A stretch of 64,000 nt of DNA from Arhodomonas sp051195215 (GTDB taxonomy: Bacteria > Pseudomonadota > Gammaproteobacteria > Nitrococcales > Nitrococcaceae), in the NCBI RefSeq assembly GCF_051195215.1, contig NZ_JBNAZM010000001.1, positions 62,001 to 126,000 on the forward strand, in the 5' to 3' direction. The notes beneath the pieces are model-generated. The model was given only the letters and a program-made list of their open reading frames with translations, had not been told where the DNA came from and made no database searches. A program made the position numbers and the translations under genes. Positions 33,684 through 42,867 of the stretch are shown here, piece by piece (the stretch's first letter is position 1; every line of letters begins with the position of its first letter).

Positions 33684-34958
33684 TTACTTTGCCGCTGCCA
33701 GTGCCTGGTCAATGTCCTCGAGGATGTCGTCGGCGTGCTCGATGCCCACCGAGATCCGTACCATATCCCGTGAAACCCCCGCGGAGGCGAGCTCATCGTC
33801 GTTGAGCTGGCGGTGGGTGGTCGTTGCCGGGTGACACGCCAGGGACTTGGCGTCGCCGATGTTCACCAGTCGGGTAATGAGTTGCAGGGCATCGATGAAG
33901 CGGGCACCGGCGGCTTCGCCGCCGCGGATACCGAACGCGAGAATGCCGGCCGCACGGCCGCCCATGTATTTCCGGGCCAGCGGGTAATAAGGGCTGTCCT
34001 CGAGTCCGGCGTATCGGACCCAGGTGACCTGAGGGTGCGCCTGCAGATGCTTCGCTACGGCGACAGCGTTGTCGCAGTGGCGGTCCATGCGTAGCGGCAG
34101 GGTCTCGATGCCCTGCTGCAGCTGGAAGGCGTTGAACGGAGACAGCGCCGCGCCCATGTTCCGAAGCGGTGCCACGCGGCAACGGCCGATGTAGGCCGCC
34201 TCCCCCAGCGCCTCGGTATAGACGACACCATGGTAGGAAGGGTCCGGCTCGGTCAGCATCGGGTACCGCTGGGCATGCTTTGCCCAGGGAAAACGCCCGG
34301 AGTCGACGATCACCCCACCCACGGTGGTGCCGTGGCCGCCCATGTACTTGGTGAGCGAGTGCACGATGATGTCGGCGCCGCTTTCGATGGGCCGCCACAG
34401 GTACGGGGTGGGCACCGTGTTGTCGACGATCAGCGGGACGCCCTTCTCGTGCGCCACCGCGGCGAGCCGCTCCACGTCGACGATATTGCCGTTGGGGTTG
34501 CCCACCGACTCGCAGAACACCGCCTTGGTCCGCTCGTCGATGTGCGCGGCGATCTCCTCGGGCGCGTCGGCGCTGGCGAAACGTGCCTCCACGCCCATGC
34601 CGGGAAGGCCGTGAGCGAACAGATTATAGGTGCCACCATAGAGCTGACTCGTGGTGACGATATTGTCGCCCGCACGGGTAATGCACTGAATGGCGTAGGT
34701 CACCGCCGCCATGCCGGAAGCCACCGCCAGGGCGCCCACACCGCCCTCCATCGCCGCGACCCGGTGCTCGAGCACGGCGCAGGTCGGGTTCATGATGCGT
34801 GTGTAGATGTTGCCTTCGACCTTGAGGTCGAAGAGATCCGCGCCGTGCTGGGTGTCGTCGAATGCGTAGGAAGTCGTCTGGTAGATCGGTACCGCTACGG
34901 CCTTGGTGGTCGGCTCCGGCTCGTAGCCCCCGTGTACGGCAATGGTCTCGAGTTTCAC
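33684..34958 (-). CDS. metY: O-acetylhomoserine sulfhydrylase/aminocarboxypropyltransferase
   Basis: This 424-aa Cys/Met-metabolism PLP enzyme makes homocysteine from O-acetylhomoserine and sulfide (direct sulfhydrylation) in the cytoplasm. Visible features are VPIYQTTSYAFDD, the PLP-phosphate site ASGMAAVTYAI, SQLYGGTYNLF, VDNTVPTPYL and the PLP lysine in SLTKYMGGHGTTVGG. The length is normal. The start is GTG 34958 with CAGGAGAG 4 bp upstream; the longer open frame lacks such a site. It is divergent from the EAL-HDOD gene across 233 bp that contain two inverted repeats. Confidence 0.9.
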   Translation of the reverse strand: MKLETIAVHGGYEPEPTTKAVAVPIYQTTSYAFDDTQHGADLFDLKVEGNIYTRIMNPTCAVLEHRVAAMEGGVGALAVASGMAAVTYAIQCITRAGDNIVTTSQLYGGTYNLFAHGLPGMGVEARFASADAPEEIAAHIDERTKAVFCESVGNPNGNIVDVERLAAVAHEKGVPLIVDNTVPTPYLWRPIESGADIIVHSLTKYMGGHGTTVGGVIVDSGRFPWAKHAQRYPMLTEPDPSYHGVVYTEALGEAAYIGRCRVAPLRNMGAALSPFNAFQLQQGIETLPLRMDRHCDNAVAVAKHLQAHPQVTWVRYAGLEDSPYYPLARKYMGGRAAGILAFGIRGGEAAGARFIDALQLITRLVNIGDAKSLACHPATTTHRQLNDDELASAGVSRDMVRISVGIEHADDILEDIDQALAAAK

Positions 34959-35085
34959 TGTTCTCTCCTGCCCCGCTGGTGAGACGGCCCGGCGCCCCGG
35001 GCATCCGTTCGGCATGGTAGCAGAACCCCCTGTCGTCAGGGTGCGACAGGCCACCGGTGGTCGTCGCCCGCGCGTGCGCCCCAGC

Positions 35086-35107
35086 CGTCAATGATCGCCG
35101 ATTGACG
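35086..35107. promoter_or_regulatory. Inverted repeat CGTCAAT-N8-ATTGACG
   Basis: Perfect 7-bp arms around an 8-bp spacer lie in the divergent region between metY and the EAL-HDOD gene, 128 bp before metY and 85 bp before the EAL-HDOD start. It is a candidate dimeric regulator site. The regulator is unknown. Confidence 0.4.
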
Positions 35108-35134
35108 ACGAAGTTCGGATTTTGCCGGCCGGAT

Positions 35135-35151
35135 GCGGGATAATATCCCGC
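35135..35151. promoter_or_regulatory. 17-bp palindrome GCGGGAT-AAT-ATCCCGC overlapping a -10-like sequence
   Basis: Perfect 7-bp arms flank AAT. The centre reads GATAATAT, resembling a sigma70 -10 box, and lies 41 bp before the EAL-HDOD start. A protein bound here would block the promoter. Confidence 0.45.
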
Positions 35152-35191
35152 TTCCACCGCTCTGGTGAGCTGCCGACAGGCCCGAACAACA

Positions 35192-36436
35192 ATGCAGGAC
35201 CCGCCCACGCAATCCCTCGAGCTGCCGATCGATGCGCAAGCGCCCGATGTACTGATCGCTCGCCAGGCGATCTTCGATCGCGCGCTGACGGTCATCGGCT
35301 ATGAGCTGCTGTGCCGAAACGGTGGCGGCGCGGGGGTCACGGACGGCAACACCGCCACCGCCAGCGTGATCACCGGCGGCTTCGCCGAGATTGGCCTGCG
35401 TGAGCTGGTGGGAAGCGGGCTGGCGTTCATCAACCTCACCCGGGACTGGATTCTCAGTCACGACAACCTGCCTTTCTCCCACACGCGGGTCGTGCTTGAA
35501 GTGCTCGAAGACATTACGGTGGACGATGCGCTGCTTGCGGCGTTGCACGCGCTGCGCGCCCGCGGTGCGACCGTAGCGCTGGACGATTACGTCTACCGCG
35601 AGGACACGGCCGCGTTGTTACCGCTCGCCGACATCGTGAAGATCGATGTGCTCGCGCACACCACCGAGGAAGTGGAGGCACTGGTAGCCCGTCTGCGACG
35701 CCACCAGTGCAAGCTGGTGGCCGAAAAGGTGGAAACGCCGGAGCAGTTCGAGTGGTGCAAGGCGCTCGGCTTCGATTACTTCCAGGGGTATTTCCTCTGC
35801 CATCCGAAATTGGTGACCGCCCGCAGCCTGGCGGTGAACCGGCTGTCGCTGATCGAGCTTCTGCAGTGCCTGTACGCGCCCGACATGGACGTGCAGGCGC
35901 TGGTGGCGATCATCGACCGCGATCCCAGCCTGACCTACAAACTGCTGCGCGCCGTCAACTCAGCCAGCTACGGCCTGCCGCGGCGTGTCGATTCCATCCG
36001 CGAGGCCGTGGTGCTGCTCGGTACCGAGACGCTCAGGAACTGGGCCGCGCTGATCGCCATGAGCCGTGTGGACGACAAGCCCGTGGAGCTCATGACCATG
36101 GCGGTGCTGCGCGCGGCGATGGCCGAGGAGCTCGCCAGGCGGCTCGGTCACGTCGGCACCGGGGCGTTTTTCACCGTGGGCCTGTTCTCTTTGCTGGACG
36201 CGATCATGGACGCACCGCTGGAGGCGCTGGTCGAGGCCTTGCCGGTTTCGGAAAGCGTCAGCGGTGCACTTCTGCGGCGAGAGGGAACCATGGGGGAAGT
36301 GCTCGGCAACGTGCTCGCCTATGAGCACGGCGATTGGGCATCACTGGACGATTCGCGGCTGCCGCGCTCGGAGCTGCGTGACGCCTACCTGCAGGCGACC
36401 GCATTCGCGGGCTGCTTTCGTGACAATCTGAACTGA
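35192..36436 (+). CDS. EAL-HDOD (YuxH-type) signalling protein
   Basis: The 414-aa protein pairs an EAL-like domain (about 15-210: ARQAIFDRALTVIGYELLCR, VLEVLEDITVDDAL, LVAEKVETPEQFEWCKALGF then FQGYFL) with a C-terminal HDOD domain (VQALVAIIDRDPSLTYKLLR, VNSASYGLPRRVDSIREAVV and LLGTETLRNWA). The EAL domain lacks an intact E-A-L motif at the first position (YELLCR), as usual in YuxH-type proteins, so cyclic-di-GMP breakdown is unlikely and a binding or relay role is more likely. ATG 35192 is used; an in-frame GTG stands at 35165. Confidence 0.85.
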   Translation: MQDPPTQSLELPIDAQAPDVLIARQAIFDRALTVIGYELLCRNGGGAGVTDGNTATASVITGGFAEIGLRELVGSGLAFINLTRDWILSHDNLPFSHTRVVLEVLEDITVDDALLAALHALRARGATVALDDYVYREDTAALLPLADIVKIDVLAHTTEEVEALVARLRRHQCKLVAEKVETPEQFEWCKALGFDYFQGYFLCHPKLVTARSLAVNRLSLIELLQCLYAPDMDVQALVAIIDRDPSLTYKLLRAVNSASYGLPRRVDSIREAVVLLGTETLRNWAALIAMSRVDDKPVELMTMAVLRAAMAEELARRLGHVGTGAFFTVGLFSLLDAIMDAPLEALVEALPVSESVSGALLRREGTMGEVLGNVLAYEHGDWASLDDSRLPRSELRDAYLQATAFAGCFRDNLN

Positions 36437-36537
36437 TATTCCCCATGCCGCCCTGCTGTCCGTCTGCCCGGCGCGCGCACGCCGGAAGAGTCAGGGAGAG
36501 GACGGATCCGGCGGGTGACCGAGCCGCTGCCGGCCGT

Positions 36538-37443
36538 TCAGAGCGCGGTTCGCGCGAACGCGTCGATAGCGTCCGCCACGGCCCGGGGCTGTTCCTGGTG
36601 CAGGCCGTGGCCGGCATTGGCGACCGCCGCGGTGTGCAGGTCGCGAAAACACGCGAGCCGAGCCTGCCAGTCATCGCTCCCGCGCAGCATTCGGGCGATA
36701 GTGGAATCTTCTCCCCAGACCCACAACGTGGGCGCCGTAACCGCCTGCCAGCAGGCCATCGCCTCATCGAGCCGGTAAAGGACCGGGTTGGGACGACGGT
36801 GGGCACTGTCGCCCAAGAGCCGGATGTCACCGTCCGCCTCCCGCCCCCAGCAACGGGCCAGGTACGCTGCGGTGGCCTCGTTGAGGTGCGGGTTGCGGGC
36901 CTGCAGGTGCTCGGCCAGGGCTGCGAAGCTCGGAAAGCAACGCAAACGCGGAGACTCGCCAAGGCTGTCCAGCCAGTCCCGGTAGCGTGCCGGGGCCTGC
37001 GTGGGATCACTGCCACGCAGGCCGAAGCCCTCCAGGGAGACGAGTGCGCGCACGCGCTTCGGCCTTACACCGGCGTAGAGGCCGGCCACGTTGCCGCCCA
37101 TGCTGTGGCCGATCAGGGTCACGCGCTCATCGTCGGCAACGCAGGTATCGAGCAGCGCGTCCAGGTCCGCGAGGTAATCCGGGAACCAGTAGCGCCCCTG
37201 TGGCGCCCGGTCACTCTCGCCGAACCCCCGCCAGTCCGGCGCCAGGCAACGCCACTGCGGACCCAGCGCTGCCGCGAGAGGGCCGAAGCCCGCACCGGTA
37301 TCCATCCAGCCGTGAAGCAGTACGGCTGTCGGGGCGCCTTCGCGGGCGGGCCATTCGTGGAGGCGGTAACGCCAGCCGCGGAGATCGACCCAGCGCGAGC
37401 GGGGTGTCCAGGTCGGATCAATCCAGGTCGAAGACTCGTGCAT
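36538..37443 (-). CDS. Alpha/beta-hydrolase fold enzyme
   Basis: The 301-aa enzyme has a full catalytic set: oxyanion loop VLLHGWMDTGAGF, nucleophile elbow LIGHSMGGNVAG, a WGEDS acid region and NAGHGLHQEQP with the catalytic His. The substrate cannot be told from sequence; esterase or small hydrolase activity is likely. The start overlaps the SDR gene end by 26 bp, so the two are co-transcribed. Confidence 0.88.
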   Translation of the reverse strand: MHESSTWIDPTWTPRSRWVDLRGWRYRLHEWPAREGAPTAVLLHGWMDTGAGFGPLAAALGPQWRCLAPDWRGFGESDRAPQGRYWFPDYLADLDALLDTCVADDERVTLIGHSMGGNVAGLYAGVRPKRVRALVSLEGFGLRGSDPTQAPARYRDWLDSLGESPRLRCFPSFAALAEHLQARNPHLNEATAAYLARCWGREADGDIRLLGDSAHRRPNPVLYRLDEAMACWQAVTAPTLWVWGEDSTIARMLRGSDDWQARLACFRDLHTAAVANAGHGLHQEQPRAVADAIDAFARTAL

Positions 37444-38158
37444 GGTCTCGGATATCCCATTCCTCGGCACCGAAGCGCTCCGGGTCGGTGCGGGTGAGCA
37501 GTGCCTCGATGAATGCGGCCACGCGCTCCGGCGGCTCGAGCTCACCCTGGGCCTTGAGAGCGCGGAAGCGCTCCACCGCCGGGAAGTCCTCCGCCGACTG
37601 GGCGCGAATCAGTGCCTGCATGTCCGTGTCGACGACGCCGGGGCGCACGCTACCCACAGCGACCCCCTGCTCGCGCAGCTCGTCGCGCAATACGGTGTAC
37701 ATCCGGTAGAGTGCGGCCTTGCTCGTGCAGTAGGCCCCCCAGCCGGGCATCGCCCGATGGGCTGCGCCGGAGGAGACGTGCAGCACGCGTCCTTCGGCGA
37801 GCGCACCCAGCAGAGCCTGGGTGAGAAACAGCGGCGCTTCCACGTTGACCGCCTGGCTGTGGCGCCACTCATCGAGCGTGACCTCGCTCAGGGGGCCGAC
37901 GGGGGTGAGCACCCCGGCATTGTGCACCAGAAACCGCACGCGGCGGTCACCGACGGCCGCCACGATCGCGTCCCGTCCCGCGGCGGTGCTCACGTCGGCG
38001 GCGAGCGGCTCGATGTCCGTATGGCCGGCAGCGGTGTCCTCCAGCGCCTCGCGACGCCGTCCCACCACCATCACGCAGTGGCCGGCTTCCGCGAGTCGTT
38101 GCGCCAGGGCCCGGCCGACGCCGCTGCCGCCGCCGGTGATCACGCTGACTCGACTCAT
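37418..38158 (-). CDS. Short-chain dehydrogenase/reductase
   Basis: This 246-aa classical SDR shows the cofactor loop TGGGSGVGR, NAGVL, the catalytic Ser in HVSSGAAH and the YCTSKAAL (Y-x3-K) pair, then RPGVVDTDM. The Arg after the glycine motif (VVGRRREAL) suggests NADP(H). It is similar in outline to sepiapterin-reductase-like SDRs, but the substrate is unknown. It is followed by the overlapping hydrolase gene. Confidence 0.88.
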   Translation of the reverse strand: MSRVSVITGGGSGVGRALAQRLAEAGHCVMVVGRRREALEDTAAGHTDIEPLAADVSTAAGRDAIVAAVGDRRVRFLVHNAGVLTPVGPLSEVTLDEWRHSQAVNVEAPLFLTQALLGALAEGRVLHVSSGAAHRAMPGWGAYCTSKAALYRMYTVLRDELREQGVAVGSVRPGVVDTDMQALIRAQSAEDFPAVERFRALKAQGELEPPERVAAFIEALLTRTDPERFGAEEWDIRDHARVFDLD

Positions 38159-38204
38159 GGCTCCTCCTTACGCAAGCCCGGGCCCGGTACCGCCACGAAC
38201 CGCA

Positions 38205-38972
38205 TCAGGCGCCGCGCGCGGCGGGATCCTGGCGATAGAATGCGGTCAACTGCCGGTATACCTCGGGAAAGGCCCTATTCAGGATCTCCGGCGTCTCGAA
38301 AAAGGTTTCGCTCATTACCGCGAAACATTCCGCCGGGTCGGTGGCGGCATAGGGATCGATGGGGGTGTGTCCGCCCCGCTCCAGTGCCGCACCCAGGGCA
38401 TCGTAGGCCGCGGTGAAGGCCGCCGTCCATGCCTGCCGGTGCATGTCCGCGTGCAGCGGCGGCATGCCGTTGGCCTCTCCGTTGAGCATGTCGAGCTTGT
38501 GGGAGAGTTCGTGAATGACCACGTTCCAGCCATCGCGCTCGTGGCCCGCTTCCACATCCTCCCAGGACAGCACCACTGCCCCGCCTTCCATAGCTTCACC
38601 GATCAGCTCCGTAGCCTGCTCGTGTACGACGCCGGTTTCGTCGACGGCGTGGTGACGCGCCAGAAATCCGCTGGGGTAGACGATCACCGAGTGCCAGCCC
38701 CGGTACCAGTCGATGCCCAGCCCCAGGATCGGGATCGCGGCCAGCGCGGCTATGCGCACGGCCTGGATCTCGCCGACCTCGGCATCCGCCGCGCCGAAGA
38801 ACGTCTTGCGCGCGAGAAACAGCGTCGCCAGCTCCCGAAGCCGGTCACTTTCCTCGCGACTCAACCCCCGGAACAGTACGTCCTCTCCCACCGCCTGTCG
38901 CCACACGGCATCCGGCACGGCGTGCCGGCGCAGCTCCCGCCGCCTCTGCCAGCGGCGCAGCGCATCGATCAA
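38205..38972 (-). CDS. MtfA-like zinc peptidase (M90 family)
   Basis: The 255-aa protein carries the zinc site VVIHELSHKLD (HExxH) followed by ECFAVMSETFFE, and an upstream region AVRIAALAAIPILGLGIDWY, like the MtfA/Mlc-titration-factor family of cytoplasmic peptidases. In Escherichia coli MtfA binds the glucose regulator Mlc; whether that holds here is unknown. The start TTG at 38972 shares bases with the stop of the dehydrogenase gene (TTGA) and has GAGGGG 8 bp upstream. A GTG at 38981 is possible. Confidence 0.8.
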   Translation of the reverse strand: MIDALRRWQRRRELRRHAVPDAVWRQAVGEDVLFRGLSREESDRLRELATLFLARKTFFGAADAEVGEIQAVRIAALAAIPILGLGIDWYRGWHSVIVYPSGFLARHHAVDETGVVHEQATELIGEAMEGGAVVLSWEDVEAGHERDGWNVVIHELSHKLDMLNGEANGMPPLHADMHRQAWTAAFTAAYDALGAALERGGHTPIDPYAATDPAECFAVMSETFFETPEILNRAFPEVYRQLTAFYRQDPAARGA

Positions 38973-39967
38973 TTGGCACACCCCTCGACCACGCGGCGCA
39001 GGGGGCGGCCGTCCAGCCAGGCTTCGATGTTCTCGGTGGTCTGGTCGACGATGCGCTGACGCGCCTCGCGGCTGCCCCACGCGCAGTGGGGGGTAACGAT
39101 GAGGTTGTCCAGGCCCGCGGCGAGCAGCGGATTATCCGGCGCTGGCGGCTCGCTGCTGACAACGTCCACCGCCGCCCCGCCGATCCAGCCCTCGCGCAGC
39201 GCCCGGACCAGAGCGGCCTCGTCGACGAGGCCGCCGCGGGCGGTGTTGATCAACAGCGCATCCGATTGCATGCGCTGCAGTACATGCGCATCGAACAGCC
39301 CCCGGGTCTGCGCGTTGAGTGGGCAATGCAGACTGATCACGTCGCTCGTCGCGACAACCTCGTCGAACGCCATCCGGCCCGCCCGGGGCGATGCACCTGG
39401 GCGGTCGGCAATGACGACCTCCATACCGATAGCCTCCGCCAGCCGGTTCACTGCCCGACCGATGGCGCCGTAGCCGACAATGCCCAGCCGGCGCCCGCCC
39501 ACTTCACGAATGGGGTGGTCCAGGAGACAGAATTGGCTGGAGCGGCTCCACGCCCCCTCCGCCACGTCGGCCTGGTATCGGGGGAAGCTTCGGGCGAGCG
39601 CGAGTATCAGCATCAGCACGTGCTGAGCCAGGGAGTCGGTGCCATAGCCCTGGCAGTTGACCACGGTGACGCCGTGGTCCGCAGCGGCTTCCAGATCCAC
39701 GTTATTCGTGCCGGTGGCGACCACGCACACGAGCCGCAACGCCGGACGGGCTTCGAAGAACGTGCGGTCGAGAACGACCTTGTTCACGATTACGCACCAC
39801 GCCTCGCGGGCGCGATCGGCAAGCTCATCGATTCCGGTCCGGGGGAAACGCTGCAGAGGCTCGCAGACGCGCTCCAGCGCGCTCAAATCCAGATCATCGC
39901 GATCCAGCGAGGCCAGATCGAGGAACACGCTGCCGGTTCGGGCCTTGACATCGGCCTGGTTATGCAC
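38969..39967 (-). CDS. D-2-hydroxyacid dehydrogenase (glycerate/hydroxypyruvate type)
   Basis: The 332-aa NAD-dependent enzyme has the GRLGIVGYGAIGRAV Rossmann loop, HCPLNAQTRGLFD, NTARGGLVDEAALVRAL with the active-site Arg region, DVVSSEPPAPDNPLL and VTPHCAWGSREARQR with the catalytic His. It resembles glycerate dehydrogenases (HprA type), which interconvert hydroxypyruvate and D-glycerate. The stop overlaps the next gene's start. Its own promoter region contains the DnaA-box cluster described at 40020-40174. Confidence 0.88.
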   Translation of the reverse strand: MHNQADVKARTGSVFLDLASLDRDDLDLSALERVCEPLQRFPRTGIDELADRAREAWCVIVNKVVLDRTFFEARPALRLVCVVATGTNNVDLEAAADHGVTVVNCQGYGTDSLAQHVLMLILALARSFPRYQADVAEGAWSRSSQFCLLDHPIREVGGRRLGIVGYGAIGRAVNRLAEAIGMEVVIADRPGASPRAGRMAFDEVVATSDVISLHCPLNAQTRGLFDAHVLQRMQSDALLINTARGGLVDEAALVRALREGWIGGAAVDVVSSEPPAPDNPLLAAGLDNLIVTPHCAWGSREARQRIVDQTTENIEAWLDGRPLRRVVEGCAN

Positions 39968-40019
39968 AGGGGCCTCCTGACGCGTGCGCTAGGCGTGATG
40001 TGGCGTTAAACATTTCGCA

Positions 40020-40174
40020 CGAAATCTCGAAAAACATCATATCTTTATGATATTAAACAACAAACACTTGTTCGCCGATTTTTTCACCAATTTGACAAGG
40101 GGGGCGGAAGCACGGGCATTCGCGATTGATATCCGCACTTCATCCACAAAGTTATCCACAGCTTCTGTGGAGAA
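40020..40174. promoter_or_regulatory. AT-rich stretch with three DnaA-box-like sites
   Basis: Within the 358-bp gap 39968-40325, bases 40020-40095 are unusually AT-rich for this genome and include the hairpin ATATC-TTTAT-GATAT (40039-40053). Next to it are TTATCCACA (40152-40160, the consensus DnaA box), TCATCCACA (40140-40148, one mismatch) and TTCTCCACA on the minus strand (40166-40174, one mismatch). No gene is present. This could be a DnaA-controlled promoter or an origin-like site; neighbouring genes are not those of a usual chromosomal origin. Confidence 0.5.
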
Positions 40175-40325
40175 CCCGGCCCGCTGTCACCCCCCGGCGG
40201 TCCGGAAGCCGCACCATCGCCGCTCGCAGTGCCCCGCCCGCTGGCAGGGGCGCTGCCATGTGGCGAGACTGATGGCCGCAGCCGTAGTATCATCCGCAGC
40301 CACCGCGCCGCCTGTCCAGTCGCTC

Positions 40326-41312
40326 ATGCATATAGGACCGTACACGCTGCCCAATAACGTCGTGCTCGCCCCCATGGCGGGAGTGACCGACCTTCCGTTC
40401 CGCTTGTTATGCCGCCGATTGGGGGCCGGGCTCACGGTCTCGGAGATGGTTGCCGCGAGCCCGGCCCTGCGCGAGACCCGCAAATCACGCCTGCGCCGGG
40501 AACATGTCGGGGAACCGGAACCCCGGGCGGTTCAGATCGCCGGCGCCGACCCGGAGATGCTGGCCTGGGCGGCGCGTGACAACGTGGCGGGCGGTGCCCA
40601 GATCATCGACATCAACATGGGCTGCCCGGCGAAGAAGGTCTGTAACCGCATGGCCGGGTCCGCCCTCCTCGCCGACGAGGCACTGGTGCGGGACATCCTG
40701 CAGGCAGTGGTCGAATCCGTGAGCGTGCCGGTCACCCTCAAGATCCGTACCGGTCCGGCGCCGGAGCGGCGCAATGGCGTACGCATCGCCGAGATCGCAC
40801 AGGCAGAAGGCATCGCCGCGCTGGCGGTGCACGGGCGCACCCGGGCCGAGGCTTACCGTGGCGAAGCGGAATACGCCACGATCCGGGCCATTCGCGAGAC
40901 CGTGACGTTGCCGTTGCTCGCCAATGGCGATATCCGCAGCCCCGAGGAGGCGCAGCGGGTGTTGGCGGATACCGGCGCCGATGGTGTGATGATCGCCCGG
41001 GCCGCGCAAGGGCGGCCCTGGATTTTCCGGGAGATCGTCCACTACCTGCGTACCGGCGAGCACCTGCCGCCACCGGGCGTCGGCGAGCTTCGCAGCGTCA
41101 TGGTGGAGCATCTGCAGGCTTTGCACCGGTTCTACGGTGCCCACCAGGGGGTTCGGGTCGCGCGCAAGCACATCGGCTGGTATCTCAAGGCGCACCGCGA
41201 CGGCGAAGCTTTCCGTCGCCGCCTCGTGCGCATCGACAGCGCCCGGGAGCAGATCGCGCTGACCCACGCGTTTTTCGACCATCTGCAGCGGTCGCCGGGC
41301 CTGGCGGCCTGA
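40326..41312 (+). CDS. dusB: tRNA-dihydrouridine synthase B
   Basis: The 328-aa flavoenzyme reduces uridines of tRNA to dihydrouridine. Signatures are PMAGVTDLPFR at the N-terminus, INMGCPAKKVCNRMAGSALL with the catalytic Cys, HGRTRAEAY and ANGDIRSPEEA. The start ATG 40326 fits the family's short N-terminus (MHIGPY); longer frames upstream are not needed. Ordinarily dusB is followed by fis, but here gshA lies convergent only 9 bp away. Confidence 0.93.
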   Translation: MHIGPYTLPNNVVLAPMAGVTDLPFRLLCRRLGAGLTVSEMVAASPALRETRKSRLRREHVGEPEPRAVQIAGADPEMLAWAARDNVAGGAQIIDINMGCPAKKVCNRMAGSALLADEALVRDILQAVVESVSVPVTLKIRTGPAPERRNGVRIAEIAQAEGIAALAVHGRTRAEAYRGEAEYATIRAIRETVTLPLLANGDIRSPEEAQRVLADTGADGVMIARAAQGRPWIFREIVHYLRTGEHLPPPGVGELRSVMVEHLQALHRFYGAHQGVRVARKHIGWYLKAHRDGEAFRRRLVRIDSAREQIALTHAFFDHLQRSPGLAA

Positions 41313-41321
41313 GCGCGGCGT

Positions 41322-42662
41322 TCAATACGCGTACTCGCGAAAGACCGCGCGCACATCGCCGTGCCAGCGGCCGTGGTAGGCCTCGAGCTGCTCGTCCGAA
41401 GGCGTGCGGCCGGTGGCCGCGATGGCCTCGAGGCTGTCGAGAAAGTGTGCTTCGCCCCAACCGCGATGAGCCAGCCCCTGGCGGGCAATGGGCAGAACCC
41501 GACGCGCCCAGTCCGTAAGTGTCTCGCCCCGGAACCGCGCGGCCAGGCCGTGACGCGCCGCATCCGCCCGCAGGGCGGCGAGCTCCCCCGGCTGCCAGTC
41601 GGCGATGAGCTGGTAGGCCTGGTCGAGGGCGCGGCGGTCATAAAGCAGCCCCGTCCAGAACGCGGGCAGTGCGCACAGCCGTTCCCAGGGGCCGGCATCA
41701 GCGCCGCGCATTTCGATGAAGCGCTTGATACGCACTTCCGGGAACAGCGTGGTCAGGTGGTCCTCCCAGTCGGCGAGTGTCGGATACTCGCCGGGCAGCG
41801 CCGGCAGGCGTCCGGCCATGAAGTCCCGGAATGACTGTCCCGCCGCGTCGATGAGCCGCTCGCCGCGGTGGATGAAGTACATGGGCACGTCCAGCGCGTA
41901 GTCGACGTAACGCTCGAAGCCCATGTCATCGCCGAACGCGAATGCCAGCATGCCGCAGCGGTCGGGATCGGTATCCATCCAGACCCGGCTGCGATAGCTC
42001 TGCCAGCCGCTGGGGCTGCCCTCGACGAATGGCGAGTTGGCGAACAGGGCCGTGGCCAGGGGTTGCAGCGCGAGCCCGACGCGCAGCTTGCGCACCATGT
42101 CGGCCTCGTCGGCGAAATCCAGGTTTACCTGCACGCCGCAGCTTCGGGTCATCATGTCGAGGCCGTGGTCGCCCCGGGTGGGCATGTAACGGCGCATGAT
42201 GGCGTAGCGTGCCTTGGGCATCCACGGCATCGCTTCCCGCCGCGCGGTGGGGTGGAAGCCGACGCCGAGCAGCCCCACGTCCAGCTCGCTGGCGACCTCG
42301 CGTACCTCGGCGAGGTGACCGTTGACCTCCGCGCAGCTCTGCTGCAACCGCTCCAGCGGCGCCCCCGAGAGCTCGAGCTGGCCGGCCGGCTCCAGCGTGA
42401 TCGCGGCACCGTCCCGTTTCAGCGCGATGGTTCTCCCGGCTTCCGTCACGGGGGTCCAGCCGAAACGGGTCATGCCCTCGAGAAACGCCTCGATGCCGCG
42501 CGGTCCGTCAAAGCCAACGGGCTCGAGGGTGCGCCGGTCGAAGACGAATTTCTCGTGCTCCGTGCCGATGCGCCAGTCAGCGGGTGCCTTGCTGCCTGCC
42601 TCGATCCATGCGACCAGGTCGTCGCGCCCGGTGACCGGTTGTGAGCCGTCCGGTGGTGTCAT
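41322..42662 (-). CDS. gshA: Glutamate-cysteine ligase (GCS2 type)
   Basis: The 446-aa enzyme makes gamma-glutamylcysteine for glutathione. It belongs to the GCS2 (plant/alphaproteobacterial-type) group rather than the E. coli type: RIGTEHEKFVFD, ITLEPAGQLELSGAPL, HPTARREAMPWMPKARY, CGVQVNLDFADE and RSRVWMDTDP. The start is ATG 42662. It is divergent from the ectoine hydrolase gene with 205 bp between. Confidence 0.92.
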   Translation of the reverse strand: MTPPDGSQPVTGRDDLVAWIEAGSKAPADWRIGTEHEKFVFDRRTLEPVGFDGPRGIEAFLEGMTRFGWTPVTEAGRTIALKRDGAAITLEPAGQLELSGAPLERLQQSCAEVNGHLAEVREVASELDVGLLGVGFHPTARREAMPWMPKARYAIMRRYMPTRGDHGLDMMTRSCGVQVNLDFADEADMVRKLRVGLALQPLATALFANSPFVEGSPSGWQSYRSRVWMDTDPDRCGMLAFAFGDDMGFERYVDYALDVPMYFIHRGERLIDAAGQSFRDFMAGRLPALPGEYPTLADWEDHLTTLFPEVRIKRFIEMRGADAGPWERLCALPAFWTGLLYDRRALDQAYQLIADWQPGELAALRADAARHGLAARFRGETLTDWARRVLPIARQGLAHRGWGEAHFLDSLEAIAATGRTPSDEQLEAYHGRWHGDVRAVFREYAY

Positions 42663-42867
42663 CTCGTGCCCTCGCTTCCGTCGTTAGGGCGGCGATGGGG
42701 GCAAGTGGCACGAATTCCAAGCGGCCCCTTCCCAGAACCGCTGCTGTGGGTCCATCATCGACATGTGAAAAGCCCGTAGCGGTCCGGTAGGTCATCCGGC
42801 GCTGCTTCGGGTTTCGTTCATTGCGTGTTCGCGACGTGTTGGGCGATCAGTGAGGAGGCAACGACAG

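Noticed and set aside
40020..40174. Chromosomal oriC
   Set aside because: No dnaA, dnaN, gidA/mnmG, rpmH or similar marker genes lie nearby; kept only as a DnaA-box cluster.
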